This document shows, in pieces, positions 1 to 6,689 of a DNA stretch of 64,000 bases (the first letter of the stretch is position 1; each line of letters starts with the position of its first letter). The notes under the pieces are model-generated. The model saw nothing but the letters and a program-made list of their open reading frames with translations. It had not been told where the DNA came from and did no database searches. Position numbers and translations under genes: made by a program. The stretch comes from a virus: IMG/VR virus record IMGVR_UViG_3300006923_000014, positions 1-64,000 of that record; one strand, written 5' to 3'.

Positions 1-101
1 CTTCTCTTCTCTTCTCTAGTCTTCTCTAATCTAGTCCTCTCTCATCCTCTAGTCTTATCTCACCCAACCTTCTCTAATCCTATCTTCTTCTCTTGTCTAG
101 G
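1..101. repeat. Pyrimidine-rich low-complexity tract
   Basis: About 100 bases are almost purely C and T on the + strand, built from irregular CTTCTC, CTAATC and CTAGTC units. The tract ends just before the ribosome-binding site of the first small gene. No reading frame or hairpin is evident. It could be an untranslated leader, a recombination scar or a protein-binding tract; nothing in the sequence decides which. Confidence 0.5.
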
Positions 102-110
102 AGATAAACT

Positions 111-248
111 ATGTATAACTGTACCTGTAGTGAAGAGCATGAGATGCATCTTTGTTCTAGTACTAGTGGTGAAGATGATGACTCTATGTGTATGTGTTGT
201 GAGTACTGTACTCAAAGGTGTAATAGAAAGGATGAAGAGGAAGAATAG
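111..248 (+). CDS. Small cysteine-rich protein (45 aa)
   Basis: The ATG follows a good ribosome-binding site (AGGAG, 99-103). The 45-residue product carries eight or nine cysteines in CxC, CxCC and CxxC spacings and an acidic C-terminus, so it is probably a small zinc-binding protein. It heads a series of Cys-rich small genes (314, 574, 3286). Family unknown. Confidence 0.6.
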   Translation: MYNCTCSEEHEMHLCSSTSGEDDDSMCMCCEYCTQRCNRKDEEEE

Positions 249-313
249 GCGCGGGCTAGTGCACTAAACTATCTCTTGTATTTCACCTTCAACATATTTT
301 AAAGGATATAAAC

Positions 314-571
314 ATGCTGTTCAAGAATGCCATCAAACCTGCTTCCTTTACCGAAGGAGAGCAGTACAGTTTCTATTGTGCAGAGTGTGACAATGCGGTA
401 ATTGATAGTTCGCGCGCTGGAACTGGAACCTTTTACTATGTCTTCACTCACAGCAGGGACAGGGTTACCCCTCTCTTCACTAAGGAATACAAGTTTAAGA
501 TGGGAGAGTACAGACAGAACATGTTTGCTCTTTGTCCTGATTGCGACCATTTGAAGAAGAATACTCAGTAA
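314..571 (+). CDS. Zinc-ribbon-like small protein
   Basis: An 85-residue protein with CxxC near residue 22 and CPDC near residue 74, the two knuckles of a zinc ribbon separated by about 50 residues. The ATG is preceded by AAAGGA. The stop lies 2 bases before the next ATG, indicating translational coupling. Function not recognised; a nucleic-acid or protein adaptor role is possible but inferred only from the cysteine pattern. Confidence 0.75.
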   Translation: MLFKNAIKPASFTEGEQYSFYCAECDNAVIDSSRAGTGTFYYVFTHSRDRVTPLFTKEYKFKMGEYRQNMFALCPDCDHLKKNTQ

Positions 572-573
572 TC

Positions 574-828
574 ATGCCTATTAAAATTGATGACTTCTAC
601 AAAAGAGAACTCACTCCCAAACAGCTTGAAGAGCTAAAACAAGAAACTCAAAAGATAGTAGAGTTTATTGAACTTTGTGACTATTGTAATGGGCCTCCTT
701 ATGCAGAACATGCATATCAGTGGAGTTCTGATGGACCAGAATGCAATTTGTGTGGCTTTATCCACAAACTTCCTAATCCATGTTCAGTAGCCGAGGATGG
801 TGAATGCCCACATACCATTTTAAAATAA
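574..828 (+). CDS. Small zinc-binding protein (84 aa)
   Basis: I chose the ATG at 574, just after the previous stop, over an upstream in-frame TTG. The protein has an N-terminal charged helix, then CxxC near residue 37 and CxxC near residue 62, again a ribbon-like pair. It overlaps the following gene by 25 bases. No family recognised. Confidence 0.7.
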   Translation: MPIKIDDFYKRELTPKQLEELKQETQKIVEFIELCDYCNGPPYAEHAYQWSSDGPECNLCGFIHKLPNPCSVAEDGECPHTILK

Positions 829-1055
829 AGGTAATGCTCAATGGAGAATACTTTGATCAAGCTACTTTAAGTGTAATTCCTAGAGCAGGTGATATTCTCC
901 AACTCAAACCTTATCAACTTAAACCCATTGCAGAATATACTGTAAGAAAGGTTATCCTTTTCGATTCACATGTCGTACCTTATAAAGATAGGAATTATGC
1001 TGCTGCAGTCCATATTATGACTGAATATGAAGAGCTTATGGTTCAAGAAACATGA
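804..1055 (+). CDS. Hypothetical protein (83 aa)
   Basis: A soluble beta-rich 83-residue protein without cysteine motifs. The ATG at 804 has GAGGATGG upstream; an alternative ATG at 834 has a site too close to be useful. It overlaps the previous gene by 25 bases and the next by 4 bases (ATGA), so it is part of one translation-coupled run. Not recognised. Confidence 0.65.
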   Translation: MPTYHFKIKVMLNGEYFDQATLSVIPRAGDILQLKPYQLKPIAEYTVRKVILFDSHVVPYKDRNYAAAVHIMTEYEELMVQET

Positions 1056-1360
1056 AGACATACCTTGTGCTCTATCCTTTCACATCGGAAAAAGTAACAG
1101 TAAATCCTTATTCTGGGAAACAAGCCTCTAGAGAAAGTGTAAAAGATAAACATTTTCAAGGTGCGGGCCTATATTTAGTAAAAGAACATCTTTCTTTCTA
1201 TGTAAATGCAGAAGGATATTTGCATAGAGAAGATGGGCCTGCTGTTGTGGGCTTAGGTGACTATGAAGAATACTTTATCGAAGGCTATTGTTTTTCTGAC
1301 CTTGAAGCTTACAATACAGGTCTTCTTCAATATTTGATTAATGAAGAAAAGAATGATTAA
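1052..1360 (+). CDS. FQGPG-family small protein, member 1
   Basis: First of more than twenty related small genes in this window. The family has four blocks in order: F(Q/K)G(P/A)G.Y near the middle of the N-terminal half; a strand ending in N(E/A).(R/G).LH followed by acidic..(G/E)PA; a Y.I.G turn; and a C-terminal helix. Here they read FQGAGLY, YLHREDGPAV and YFIEGY, with an untypical C-terminus. The LHREDGPA string also resembles the HREDGPA repeats of some phage proteins, hinting at a small beta-repeat fold. Function unknown. Overlaps its neighbour by 4 bases. Confidence 0.8.
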   Translation: MKTYLVLYPFTSEKVTVNPYSGKQASRESVKDKHFQGAGLYLVKEHLSFYVNAEGYLHREDGPAVVGLGDYEEYFIEGYCFSDLEAYNTGLLQYLINEEKND

Positions 1361-1416
1361 ATCTACGGACAACTTTCCTGTATTTCCTTAGAGAAAAGAC
1401 CTACCCTTAAACCCCC

Positions 1417-1617
1417 ATGAACACTATCATTTTCAAAGACTATTCTGTCCGTAAAAAGTTAAAGATTAGACTTCTTGTTTGCGGGCGTGACATTTGGCCT
1501 GGATGGTCTAAAGCTCAACTTTTAAAGAGATCAGCTGGGAAAGTAAAACCTGGGTGCTATTTTATAAGGGTCCGCACTAAACCATTCCGATCTCTAGTCA
1601 AAGAGATACTCTCGTAG
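1417..1617 (+). CDS. Possible small basic protein (66 aa)
   Basis: An ATG-initiated frame of 66 residues, rich in Lys and Arg, lying between a real gene and the RNA region. There is no clear ribosome-binding site and no family resemblance. Coding is possible but not secure. Confidence 0.35.
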   Translation: MNTIIFKDYSVRKKLKIRLLVCGRDIWPGWSKAQLLKRSAGKVKPGCYFIRVRTKPFRSLVKEILS

Positions 1618-1625
1618 AATTACGG

Positions 1626-1685
1626 GCGACAGGTCTGGTTGGTTTAAGTAGCGGTGATGTTAGTTCGAATCTAACCCATTGTCAC
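1626..1685 (+). ncRNA. Truncated tRNA-like element
   Basis: A canonical T-arm (GTTAG, loop TTCGAAT, CTAAC at about 1657-1673) is preceded by a D-loop-like TGGTTGGTTTAAG. Flanking GCGACAG (1626) and TTGTCAC (1679) could form an acceptor stem with one mismatch. No anticodon arm fits in the 60 bases. It looks like a tRNA remnant or a minimal tRNA mimic. Confidence 0.35.
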
Positions 1686-1693
1686 TTTTCAAT

Positions 1694-1792
1694 ATGAGTT
1701 GGTACGCCAAGATGCAAGTCGAGCGGCTGGGATATAAACCAGTGTCTCCGATATAAGGAGAGGCTGTAGGGCTTGACCCCTACCCAACTCAT
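1694..1792 (+). ncRNA. Class II tRNA-like RNA
   Basis: A perfect 9-bp outer stem (ATGAGTTGG with CCAACTCAT) encloses arms arranged like a tRNA with a long variable arm: CTGG/CCAG with an 8-base loop, TCTCC/GGAGA with loop GATATAA, and GTAGG/CCTAC in the T-arm position. The T-loop lacks TTCRA and the anticodon loop is not 7 bases, so no anticodon is assigned. Confidence 0.4.
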
Positions 1793-1948
1793 TTTGTCCC
1801 CGATGAGGCCCGGAATCCAGGGTGGTATGCGTCACATGCAAATGTCTTGTATATCAAACCAGAACAGAGCCGGTCTATTAAGTCTGAATTAACAGCTGCA
1901 TGCTAAAGAGGATACTGATAGAAAGATTATACCATATGGGTGTCTGTT

Positions 1949-2027
1949 GGGCTGTATCCCCTCAAGCTTATATCTTGTAGAAAGGGTAATCGGTTGCATG
2001 CGGGTTCAAGTCCCGTCAGCCCTACCA
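1949..2027 (+). ncRNA. tRNA-like RNA ending in CCA, no D-arm
   Basis: GGGCTG (1949-1954) pairs with CAGCCC (2017-2022), followed by TA and CCA. A good T-arm (GCGGG, TTCAAGT, CCCGT) lies at 2000-2016. The 5' half has one extended hairpin (CCCT/AGGG plus CAAG/CTTG, loop CTTATAT) and no room for a D-arm. Length is tRNA-sized. A tRNA mimic or degenerate tRNA; if functional, the anticodon would be UAU. Confidence 0.45.
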
Positions 2028-2099
2028 TAGTCTGGAGTCCTGCCAGGCGTACCTTTTAAATCCACAGTCTCCTATTACTGACTCTGGTTCCTCCATTTA

Positions 2100-2790
2100 A
2101 AACCTAATGCAATGGGATAAAGGATAATAAGGTCAAAGGGAAATGCGAGCTGTGTCCTACAGTTGGGTGATTACTCTAGTCCCAACATCTCTTATTAAGT
2201 ACTAACTTTTTCTCCTAATTTATCCCAATATAAGTTGGGCTTGTTTGAATATCATTAGGAGACCCTAATCCTTTCTGGTGGGTTAAAATCAGACGGTGGC
2301 GAGCGTATTTCTTAGTTCTAACGTTTACCCGTTACGATCCGTAAACTATGTACGCTGGAATAGTTGCGCACTCCAGTTAATGAAGCAGACGCAATGTTGG
2401 TAGTAGATTAGCAATCTCATGTTGTGCACAAACATGTACTAGAAACTACACAAAGGGATCCGACTGTATAAAAAACAGAGCGGGTGTTGGAAGTCCTAAC
2501 GAGTGGCTTGACTAACCACTCACCCTCATCCCCTAGAGGTACCAAGGGGTTTTAGAATTTAATGCTCTGTATGATTCTATGTAAAGTGTTTTAGCATGCA
2601 CACTATACTCATCTTTAAGATCAGTTAAAAGATCATGCGCGGAGTTGAAGCAATTCAGCGGTGTTTAAGACCCACCGATAGATGTATCGCTTGCAGGTAT
2701 TGGTTACTGAATTTACCGCCTGCTTACATCTATATGGGAGGCACCAGGACATACTAGTTTAGTTCCTCCTGTCTCCCAGTTTTCCTACAG
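2100..2790 (+). ncRNA. Large structured noncoding RNA candidate
   Basis: About 690 bases without a credible gene hold many strong helices: TGGGATAA (2113) with TTATCCCA (2220), enclosing GTTGGG/CCCAAC (2162/2181); ATTAGG/CCTAAT with an AGAC loop (2254-2269); AGCGTA/TACGCT (2302/2351) enclosing GTTTAC/GTAAAC (2323/2341); CTGGA/TCCAG (2355/2372); GAGTGG/CCACTC; ATAGATGTA/TACATCTAT (2678/2725) enclosing GCAGG/CCTGC; and TGGGAG/CTCCCA (2735/2773). Size, density and position beside tRNA-like genes in a phage recall the ornate large RNAs of the GOLLD and ROOL type. Exact ends are unknown and it may be more than one RNA. Confidence 0.55.
2530..2553 (+). terminator. Possible terminator inside the RNA region
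   Basis: CCCCT pairs with AGGGG around a 10-base loop, followed by TTTT. It could end a transcript of the upstream structured RNAs. Confidence 0.35.
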
Positions 2791-2823
2791 ATACTATCAA
2801 TACCTAATGACACAGGAACAAAC

Positions 2824-2958
2824 ATGAAGAGAACAATTATTGTTAAGCTCCATCTAGCCGAAGATGGAAGTGTTGAAGATCAAGAAGACATTAGTCTCAA
2901 TGATAAGCAAATGGAACTTCTTCTTAAGCTAATTGCTGAATTGGAGACAACAACATGA
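2824..2958 (+). CDS. Small acidic protein (44 aa)
   Basis: ATG with AGGA upstream. The 44-residue product has a beta-type N-terminus and an acidic amphipathic helix. It overlaps the next gene by 4 bases (ATGA), which supports it as a real coupled gene. Family unknown. Confidence 0.6.
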   Translation: MKRTIIVKLHLAEDGSVEDQEDISLNDKQMELLLKLIAELETTT

Positions 2959-3194
2959 TTTTCCTTATTCTTTCTCTCGCCTGTGTATCTCCTGACAGGG
3001 CTGTAGAGTACACTGAGCGCGCATTTCCTGAATGCACAGATCACCAGTATCTCTCCCATCATTATGGACAAGGCGGAAACCCTGCTCAGACAGAAGTGTC
3101 TATGACATGTGATGGACTTACTAAGTCTGTCACTGTCAAATGTGTGCATGGTTATGGCTGTATTTCCAAGACTACCTGTCACATTAATAATTAG
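2955..3194 (+). CDS. Small lipoprotein
   Basis: A 79-residue protein with a very short hydrophobic N-terminus ending in the lipobox LSLAC, so the lipidated Cys would be residue 10. The mature part contains six further cysteines, probably disulfide-bonded outside the cytoplasm. The short signal lacks the usual positive n-region, a style repeated in six genes of this window. Probably envelope-exposed; role unknown. Confidence 0.7.
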   Translation: MIFLILSLACVSPDRAVEYTERAFPECTDHQYLSHHYGQGGNPAQTEVSMTCDGLTKSVTVKCVHGYGCISKTTCHINN

Positions 3195-3202
3195 GAGATA
3201 AC

Positions 3203-3277
3203 ATGATTCCCTTTATCTGTCTTGCTATTGATACTTATCTTTATATGTATTCTACTAAGATGTTTGGATATACCTAG
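3203..3277 (+). CDS. Possible 24-aa peptide
   Basis: A strong ribosome-binding site (TTAGGAGATAAC, like that of the gene at 111) directly precedes this ATG. The 24-residue product is hydrophobic with several Tyr. Its stop lies just upstream of the next gene's start region, so it may be a real micro-protein or a translational leader. Confidence 0.4.
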   Translation: MIPFICLAIDTYLYMYSTKMFGYT

Positions 3278-3285
3278 AGAGAATA

Positions 3286-3480
3286 ATGAGACCTGGTAAA
3301 TACACAGTAATTGTTACTGACAAACAACAACAAATATGGAAAAGAGAGAATACTAGTGGGCAATCGTGTAAGCGGTGCTCCTCCGACACTATGAAGAAGT
3401 TTATGTGGTGGGAAATACCTGAACGTCAGAATTATCTCTTCTGTATCAATCCTAATTGTAAACATGTGGAGTTTATTTAA
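3286..3480 (+). CDS. Zinc-ribbon protein (64 aa)
   Basis: CxxC (residues about 28-31) and CxxxxC near the C-terminus (FCINPNC) resemble the zinc ribbons of TFIIS or RpoB-type small proteins. The stop overlaps the next ATG (TAATG). May bind nucleic acid or RNA polymerase; this is inferred from the cysteine pattern only. Confidence 0.7.
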   Translation: MRPGKYTVIVTDKQQQIWKRENTSGQSCKRCSSDTMKKFMWWEIPERQNYLFCINPNCKHVEFI

Positions 3481-3698
3481 TGCTTATTCTTCTATTTTCC
3501 TGCCTTCTGCCTACTTATATTCCAGTCTGTCAGGTAGATCAATGTTTTGAGACTTATCAAGAACATGAAGGAATGAATAGTCTTAAAACTTCACCCGTGA
3601 ATGAAAATGCTTGGGATCTTTATTGTTATTGTAATGATAACTATACAGTTCGAGAAGAAGATTTTGCACCCCTTAAGAATGGGACATGTGAATCATGA
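3480..3698 (+). CDS. Small secreted or lipoprotein
   Basis: A 72-residue product with an N-terminal hydrophobic stretch MLILLFSCLLP, in which LLFSC could be a lipobox at Cys8. Seven further cysteines follow in the mature part. Coupled to both neighbours by overlaps. Probably exported and disulfide-rich; not recognised. Confidence 0.65.
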   Translation: MLILLFSCLLPTYIPVCQVDQCFETYQEHEGMNSLKTSPVNENAWDLYCYCNDNYTVREEDFAPLKNGTCES

Positions 3699-3868
3699 TA
3701 AAGTTTATTGTAGATACACTTCTAACGGCCCTTGGTACCACCCTTTTTGGTGGGGTACTAGGTGGCGCAGCTTACTGTTTTTATCTTCTTGGACAAGCTA
3801 GTGTATGGTTTTCTATCCCTGTTGGTATTATTGGAGTTAGTGCTGTTATCACTTTGATTTCAAATTAA
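3695..3868 (+). CDS. Small membrane protein (57 aa)
   Basis: The ATG overlaps the upstream stop. The 57-residue product contains two hydrophobic segments separated by a short turn, with Gly-rich GGVLGG in the first, typical of a two-helix inner-membrane protein. The overlap and the hydrophobic periodicity favour this frame over the other open frame here. Confidence 0.6.
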   Translation: MIKFIVDTLLTALGTTLFGGVLGGAAYCFYLLGQASVWFSIPVGIIGVSAVITLISN

Positions 3869-3889
3869 ACTTATTCTAGGAAAAGAACA

Positions 3890-4249
3890 ATGATGTTTCT
3901 TCTGCTCTCTATTGCTTTTGCTAACGAAGTTCATCTAGTCAACAAGACTTGTGAAGACTATACATATGTGGTAAGAGTAGGAGATAATGTTACAGCAACA
4001 CATGTTACTGCATGTTATTGGGATGAGGATAAGATGCCCGGCGAAGCAAGCTGGACAGCACTCGCCAAGTACTTCCTATTCTTCTCCGGTGTTAATCTTT
4101 ACACCATCGACCACTCGTCGGTGGCCTTCGAGGGCCACCTTCCTGTCTCCTCCCTAAAGGCAACCTACCCCATCTCTACTGTTGGATATACAGAGGATAT
4201 GAATATTCCTCTACCAAAGAGAGGAGAGAAGCAAAATAGCTATTACTGA
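3890..4249 (+). CDS. Secreted protein with signal peptide (119 aa)
   Basis: The N-terminus MMFLLLSIAFA followed by Asn is a short signal peptide with a likely AFA cleavage site. The mature domain has three cysteines. Bases about 4030-4160 use more GC-rich codons than the neighbours, suggesting this segment was acquired or is under different selection. AGGAAAAG precedes the ATG. Function unknown. Confidence 0.65.
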   Translation: MMFLLLSIAFANEVHLVNKTCEDYTYVVRVGDNVTATHVTACYWDEDKMPGEASWTALAKYFLFFSGVNLYTIDHSSVAFEGHLPVSSLKATYPISTVGYTEDMNIPLPKRGEKQNSYY

Positions 4250-4294
4250 AGAGACCAGGTAGGACATATCTTTTTACCAGGACAATAAAAGCCT

Positions 4295-4504
4295 ATGACC
4301 TCTACACAAATAGATAATATAAAAACATTAGATTAATTCTATAACACTAGTTCTAAGATTATCTTTCAAGTGGTTAAAATTATTCAAGGTCGTATTGGAC
4401 CAGAATATCTACTTAAAGATATTAAGACTGGCATAGAACATGGTCCAGTCTTTCATACATGGTTGTGCAAAGATGAATGGGAAATTCATATACATATAGG
4501 TTAA
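4295..4504 (+). pseudogene. Probable FQGPG-family remnant with in-frame stop
   Basis: Frame from ATG 4295 is interrupted by TAA at 4334-4336, then continues open to 4504. The downstream part reads IIQGRIGPEYLLKD and, near its end, KDEW, which weakly match the family's FQGPG.Y and KEEW blocks. A GTG at 4370 could start a 44-residue product, but it lacks a ribosome-binding site. Best read as a decayed paralogue. Confidence 0.35.
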
Positions 4505-4507
4505 ATT

Positions 4508-4723
4508 ATGATTATCTGGCTCGCAAGAGTAGCTATCACAGCTACTATCTTCTCTTCTTTTGTACTAATTGTATTTGGAATAGGAGCACTTATAGCCTGG
4601 CTTGCTACTGTACTCTCTGGAGCAAGTTATTGGTTTGCAGTCTCCGCTGTAATCATCATCCCTGTATCTATGATAATGGTTACAGTAGATGAAATAAGTG
4701 ATTCCTCTTCATGGAGTAATTGA
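4508..4723 (+). CDS. Small membrane protein (71 aa)
   Basis: Two long hydrophobic helices (about residues 8-34 and 40-58) and an acidic Ser-rich tail. It is the hydrophobically periodic frame here. No family recognised; a holin-like or membrane-modifying role is possible but cannot be shown. Confidence 0.65.
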   Translation: MIIWLARVAITATIFSSFVLIVFGIGALIAWLATVLSGASYWFAVSAVIIIPVSMIMVTVDEISDSSSWSN

Positions 4724-4738
4724 TCATTCTAACATTAT

Positions 4739-4815
4739 AGGTCTCTAGCTCAATGGTCTAGAGCACCAGCCTCTTAAGCTGCGAGATCAGGGTTCGAGTC
4801 CCTGGGGACCTACCA
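4739..4815 (+). tRNA. tRNA-Lys (CUU)
   Basis: Acceptor AGGTCTC/GGGACCT with one G-U pair, D-arm GCTC/GAGC, anticodon loop CTCTTAA (anticodon CUU), T-arm CAGGG/CCCTG with loop TTCGAGT, discriminator A and encoded CCA. The outermost anticodon-stem pair is a C-C mismatch. Confidence 0.92.
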
Positions 4816-4864
4816 TCTATGTGGGCTACAAGGATGATGTCGAAACTCATCACTGTGGTCCCCT

Positions 4865-4974
4865 CTCTCTATTCTATAGTTCTTAATCCTATCTTTCTTC
4901 AGATAGTAGTGACCCATGGCGGGAAAAGGTTCAAATCCTTACACATGATTAAGACGAAGATATAGAATAGAGAG
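4865..4974 (+). ncRNA. Structured RNA with 14-bp closing stem
   Basis: A perfect 14-bp stem (4865-4878 with 4961-4974) and an 8-bp stem TCTTAATC/GATTAAGA (4881/4947) enclose a hairpin CTATC/GATAG (4889/4902) and a T-arm-like hairpin AAGG/CCTT with loop TTCAAAT (4926-4940). It resembles a tRNA lacking a D-arm set on a long basal stem. It shares the CTCTCTATT basal motif with the element at 14707. Confidence 0.5.
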
Positions 4975-4987
4975 ATAAACTTTAATA

Positions 4988-5094
4988 AAGAAGGGTGCGC
5001 CGGGAGAAACCCGGAAGCAGTAGACATAGAGAATGGATTAATCTATGAAAGCAAGACCCCTATGACTATCCACCAGAAGGGTTGATACCTTCTT
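4988..5094 (+). ncRNA. Structured RNA with three arms
   Basis: AAGAAGG (4988) pairs with CCTTCTT (5088). Inside are CCGGG/CCCGG with an AGAAA loop (5000-5014) and CATAG/CTATG (5025/5043). The last arm can pair alternatively as AGAAGG/CCTTCT with a 7-base loop GTTGATA. It lies between tRNA-Lys and the next gene; class unknown. Confidence 0.4.
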
Positions 5095-5115
5095 AATTTA
5101 TATTGTGAGAAAAAC

Positions 5116-5412
5116 ATGACAGATCTAAAAGAAATATTCGCAACATTGGGAATATTTGCCTTTAGTGCAATGATATTCTTTCTGGGTTACTCTATATATG
5201 ATTTCATGAATAGAGATTTTCGATCCTCTTTTGAAATTGAAAGAGATAATCAATTACAAGAATGGCGTAAAGAAAATGTAACAGATCTTTATCAAAATGA
5301 AAACTATCACTTTCTCAGAATTATTGATCCTAAATACAACATAGTTTGTTATGTTTATGGAAATAAAGCTATTAGCTGTATAGACAATAATTCAATACAA
5401 ATGCCAGATTAG
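5116..5412 (+). CDS. Single-span membrane protein (98 aa)
   Basis: One hydrophobic helix (about residues 9-28), then a charged, soluble domain of about 65 residues with a Cys pair near the end. The last three codons and the stop lie inside the downstream tRNA-Thr, so message and tRNA must be separated by 5' processing. Not recognised. Confidence 0.7.
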   Translation: MTDLKEIFATLGIFAFSAMIFFLGYSIYDFMNRDFRSSFEIERDNQLQEWRKENVTDLYQNENYHFLRIIDPKYNIVCYVYGNKAISCIDNNSIQMPD

Positions 5413-5477
5413 CTGAGTTGGTTTAGCAGCGCCTTCGTAAGGCGCCGACAACGGTTCGAGTCCGTTATCTGGCTCCA
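5403..5477 (+). tRNA. tRNA-Thr (CGU)
   Basis: Acceptor GCCAGAT/ATCTGGC, D-arm GCTG/CAGC, anticodon arm GCGCC/GGCGC with loop TTCGTAA (anticodon CGU), T-arm AACGG/CCGTT with loop TTCGAGT, discriminator T, encoded CCA. It overlaps the 3' end of the preceding reading frame by 10 bases. Confidence 0.95.
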
Positions 5478-5488
5478 TTTTAATATAC

Positions 5489-5573
5489 GCTGCCATGGCC
5501 GAGTGGTTAAAGGCACATGACTGTTAATCATGCGGGTTATCCTACGTAGGTTCGAATCCTACTGGCAGCGCCA
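5489..5573 (+). tRNA. Class II tRNA with Asn anticodon (GUU)
   Basis: Acceptor GCTGCCA/TGGCAGC, D-arm GCC/GGC with a Ser/Tyr-type loop, anticodon stem CATGA/TCATG with loop CTGTTAA (anticodon GUU), a 13-base variable arm, T-arm GTAGG/CCTAC with loop TTCGAAT, discriminator G and encoded CCA. A long variable arm is normal for Ser, Leu and bacterial Tyr tRNAs, not Asn, so this is a mixed-identity tRNA. Confidence 0.9.
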
Positions 5574-5646
5574 TAAAACAAGAGACAAGAAGTAGAATAC
5601 AGAAATCTTATATTAAAGACAAAGAACCCTAATAATGGAGAAAACC

Positions 5647-5955
5647 ATGGGTGAATATGCAGACAAGATGGCCGCCGAGCGGCAGTCTCAATATCCTGGA
5701 CTTTATGACCGTCGACCCGTAGTTCGTCATGGCGATGGCTCTATTGGTCCTTCAAAGACCCGTCATCCCAAGACTGGCTACCCAGAGATGCGTAAGCAAG
5801 AACGTATGGTAGTAGTGGAAAGGAATCGTGCCGCGCGCGCAGACCGAACTCCACAACAACAGCTTGCTCTTCTTAACAAGCGTCTTGGAAAGAATGTAGG
5901 AGCTCAGCGAGAGCGTGCTCGTCTTCATTCTCTTATCGAATCCTCCTCGTCTTAA
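5647..5955 (+). CDS. Basic hydrophilic protein (102 aa)
   Basis: I chose the ATG at 5647 because GGAGAAAACC immediately upstream is a proper ribosome-binding site, although an in-frame ATG exists 12 bases earlier. The protein is Arg/Lys-rich, has no cysteine and ends in a Ser run. Its GC-richer codons and the strong terminator behind it suggest high expression. Possibly a nucleic-acid-associated or virion protein; not recognised. Confidence 0.65.
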   Translation: MGEYADKMAAERQSQYPGLYDRRPVVRHGDGSIGPSKTRHPKTGYPEMRKQERMVVVERNRAARADRTPQQQLALLNKRLGKNVGAQRERARLHSLIESSSS

Positions 5956-5972
5956 TCTACCCCTAAAGAGTA

Positions 5973-6001
5973 AAAGGGAACCCTTTTATAGGGTTCCCTT
6001 T
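5973..6001 (+). terminator. Rho-independent-type terminator
   Basis: An 11-bp perfect stem (AAAGGGAACCC with GGGTTCCCTTT) around a 7-base loop, 18 bases after the stop of the basic protein gene. Confidence 0.75.
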
Positions 6002-6016
6002 ACTTATCCTCTCCTT

Positions 6017-6406
6017 ATGAAAACTTATCCAATAATAGAAACTGAAACCCCATTGAGTTGCTTTCATAAAATTTTTCCTTATCTAATGAAAAAGGAAATA
6101 TTTCAAGGACCTGGAAGATATATCTTTAGGAGCAAAAATACAACAATTCTTCGAACGATAAGTGCAATAATTAATCAAGATAGACTTGTTCATTCACTTG
6201 AAGAACCAGCTTGGGTTACTCAAGCTCGTTCATACTATTATATTGAGGGAAAATTTCTTCTTGAAGAAGAATGGAAGCAAGAAATATATAAAAGAATTAT
6301 GTTAGAAATTCCAAACCAGGAGCAACAATGGCTAAGCAAGGAAGAAATGCTCGTGCAAGAGCAAAGCAACGTCGTGACAGTGAAAAGCGTAAGCGTAAGG
6401 CCGTGA
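6017..6406 (+). CDS. FQGPG-family small protein, member 2
   Basis: The open frame begins further upstream across a terminator, so I start at ATG 6017. All family blocks are present: EIFQGPGRYIF, LVHSLEEPAW, YYYIEGKFLLEEEW and YKRIML, followed by an unusual 30-residue extension that runs 79 bases into the next gene. The extension lies over that gene's basic N-terminal region and is probably read-through of a lost stop. Function unknown. Confidence 0.75.
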   Translation: MKTYPIIETETPLSCFHKIFPYLMKKEIFQGPGRYIFRSKNTTILRTISAIINQDRLVHSLEEPAWVTQARSYYYIEGKFLLEEEWKQEIYKRIMLEIPNQEQQWLSKEEMLVQEQSNVVTVKSVSVRP

Positions 6407-6681
6407 TGAAGGCGCGTTATCGTGAGTGGACAGATAAGGGAATGAACCAAAAGAGCAAGCGTGTACGTCTTGCCAAGGGTCGGTCTACTGCTCTTCGCAC
6501 CAGAGAGCGCCGCCGTAGTCCCGGTAATCTTGGTGACTACAAGTGTCATCCTGATATCAATATGCCATTCTTCGCGCGCATGCTTCTTCTTGAAAGACAA
6601 GGACATCGGAATCAGTACACCAGCAAGTGTTCTCATATTCAGGTTGATGCCTGGATTCAGCAGAATAACTTTACTCTTTAG
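6328..6681 (+). CDS. Very basic protein (117 aa)
   Basis: ATG with AGGAG upstream (CCAGGAGCAACA). The first 65 residues are dominated by Arg and Lys, suggesting RNA or DNA binding; the C-terminal half is more ordinary and contains two cysteines. Codon use is GC-richer than that of the FQGPG gene it overlaps. Candidate DNA-packaging or RNA-binding protein, by composition only. Confidence 0.7.
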   Translation: MAKQGRNARARAKQRRDSEKRKRKAVMKARYREWTDKGMNQKSKRVRLAKGRSTALRTRERRRSPGNLGDYKCHPDINMPFFARMLLLERQGHRNQYTSKCSHIQVDAWIQQNNFTL

Positions 6682-6689
6682 GAGACTTA

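Noticed and set aside
1-101. Possible CRISPR or direct-repeat array in the pyrimidine tract
   Set aside because: Units such as CTTCTC and CTAGTC vary in length and have no spacers or regular period; it is simple low-complexity sequence.
1694-1792. Quadruplet-decoding (frameshift-suppressor) tRNA with an 8-base anticodon loop
   Set aside because: The loop may be an artefact of how the stem is drawn; the T-loop is non-canonical and the element may not be a tRNA at all.
3601-3801. 66-residue frame beginning MKMLGIFIVIVM
   Set aside because: It overlaps two better-supported coupled genes (3480 and 3695) in another frame, has no ribosome-binding site, and runs into the middle of the second gene.
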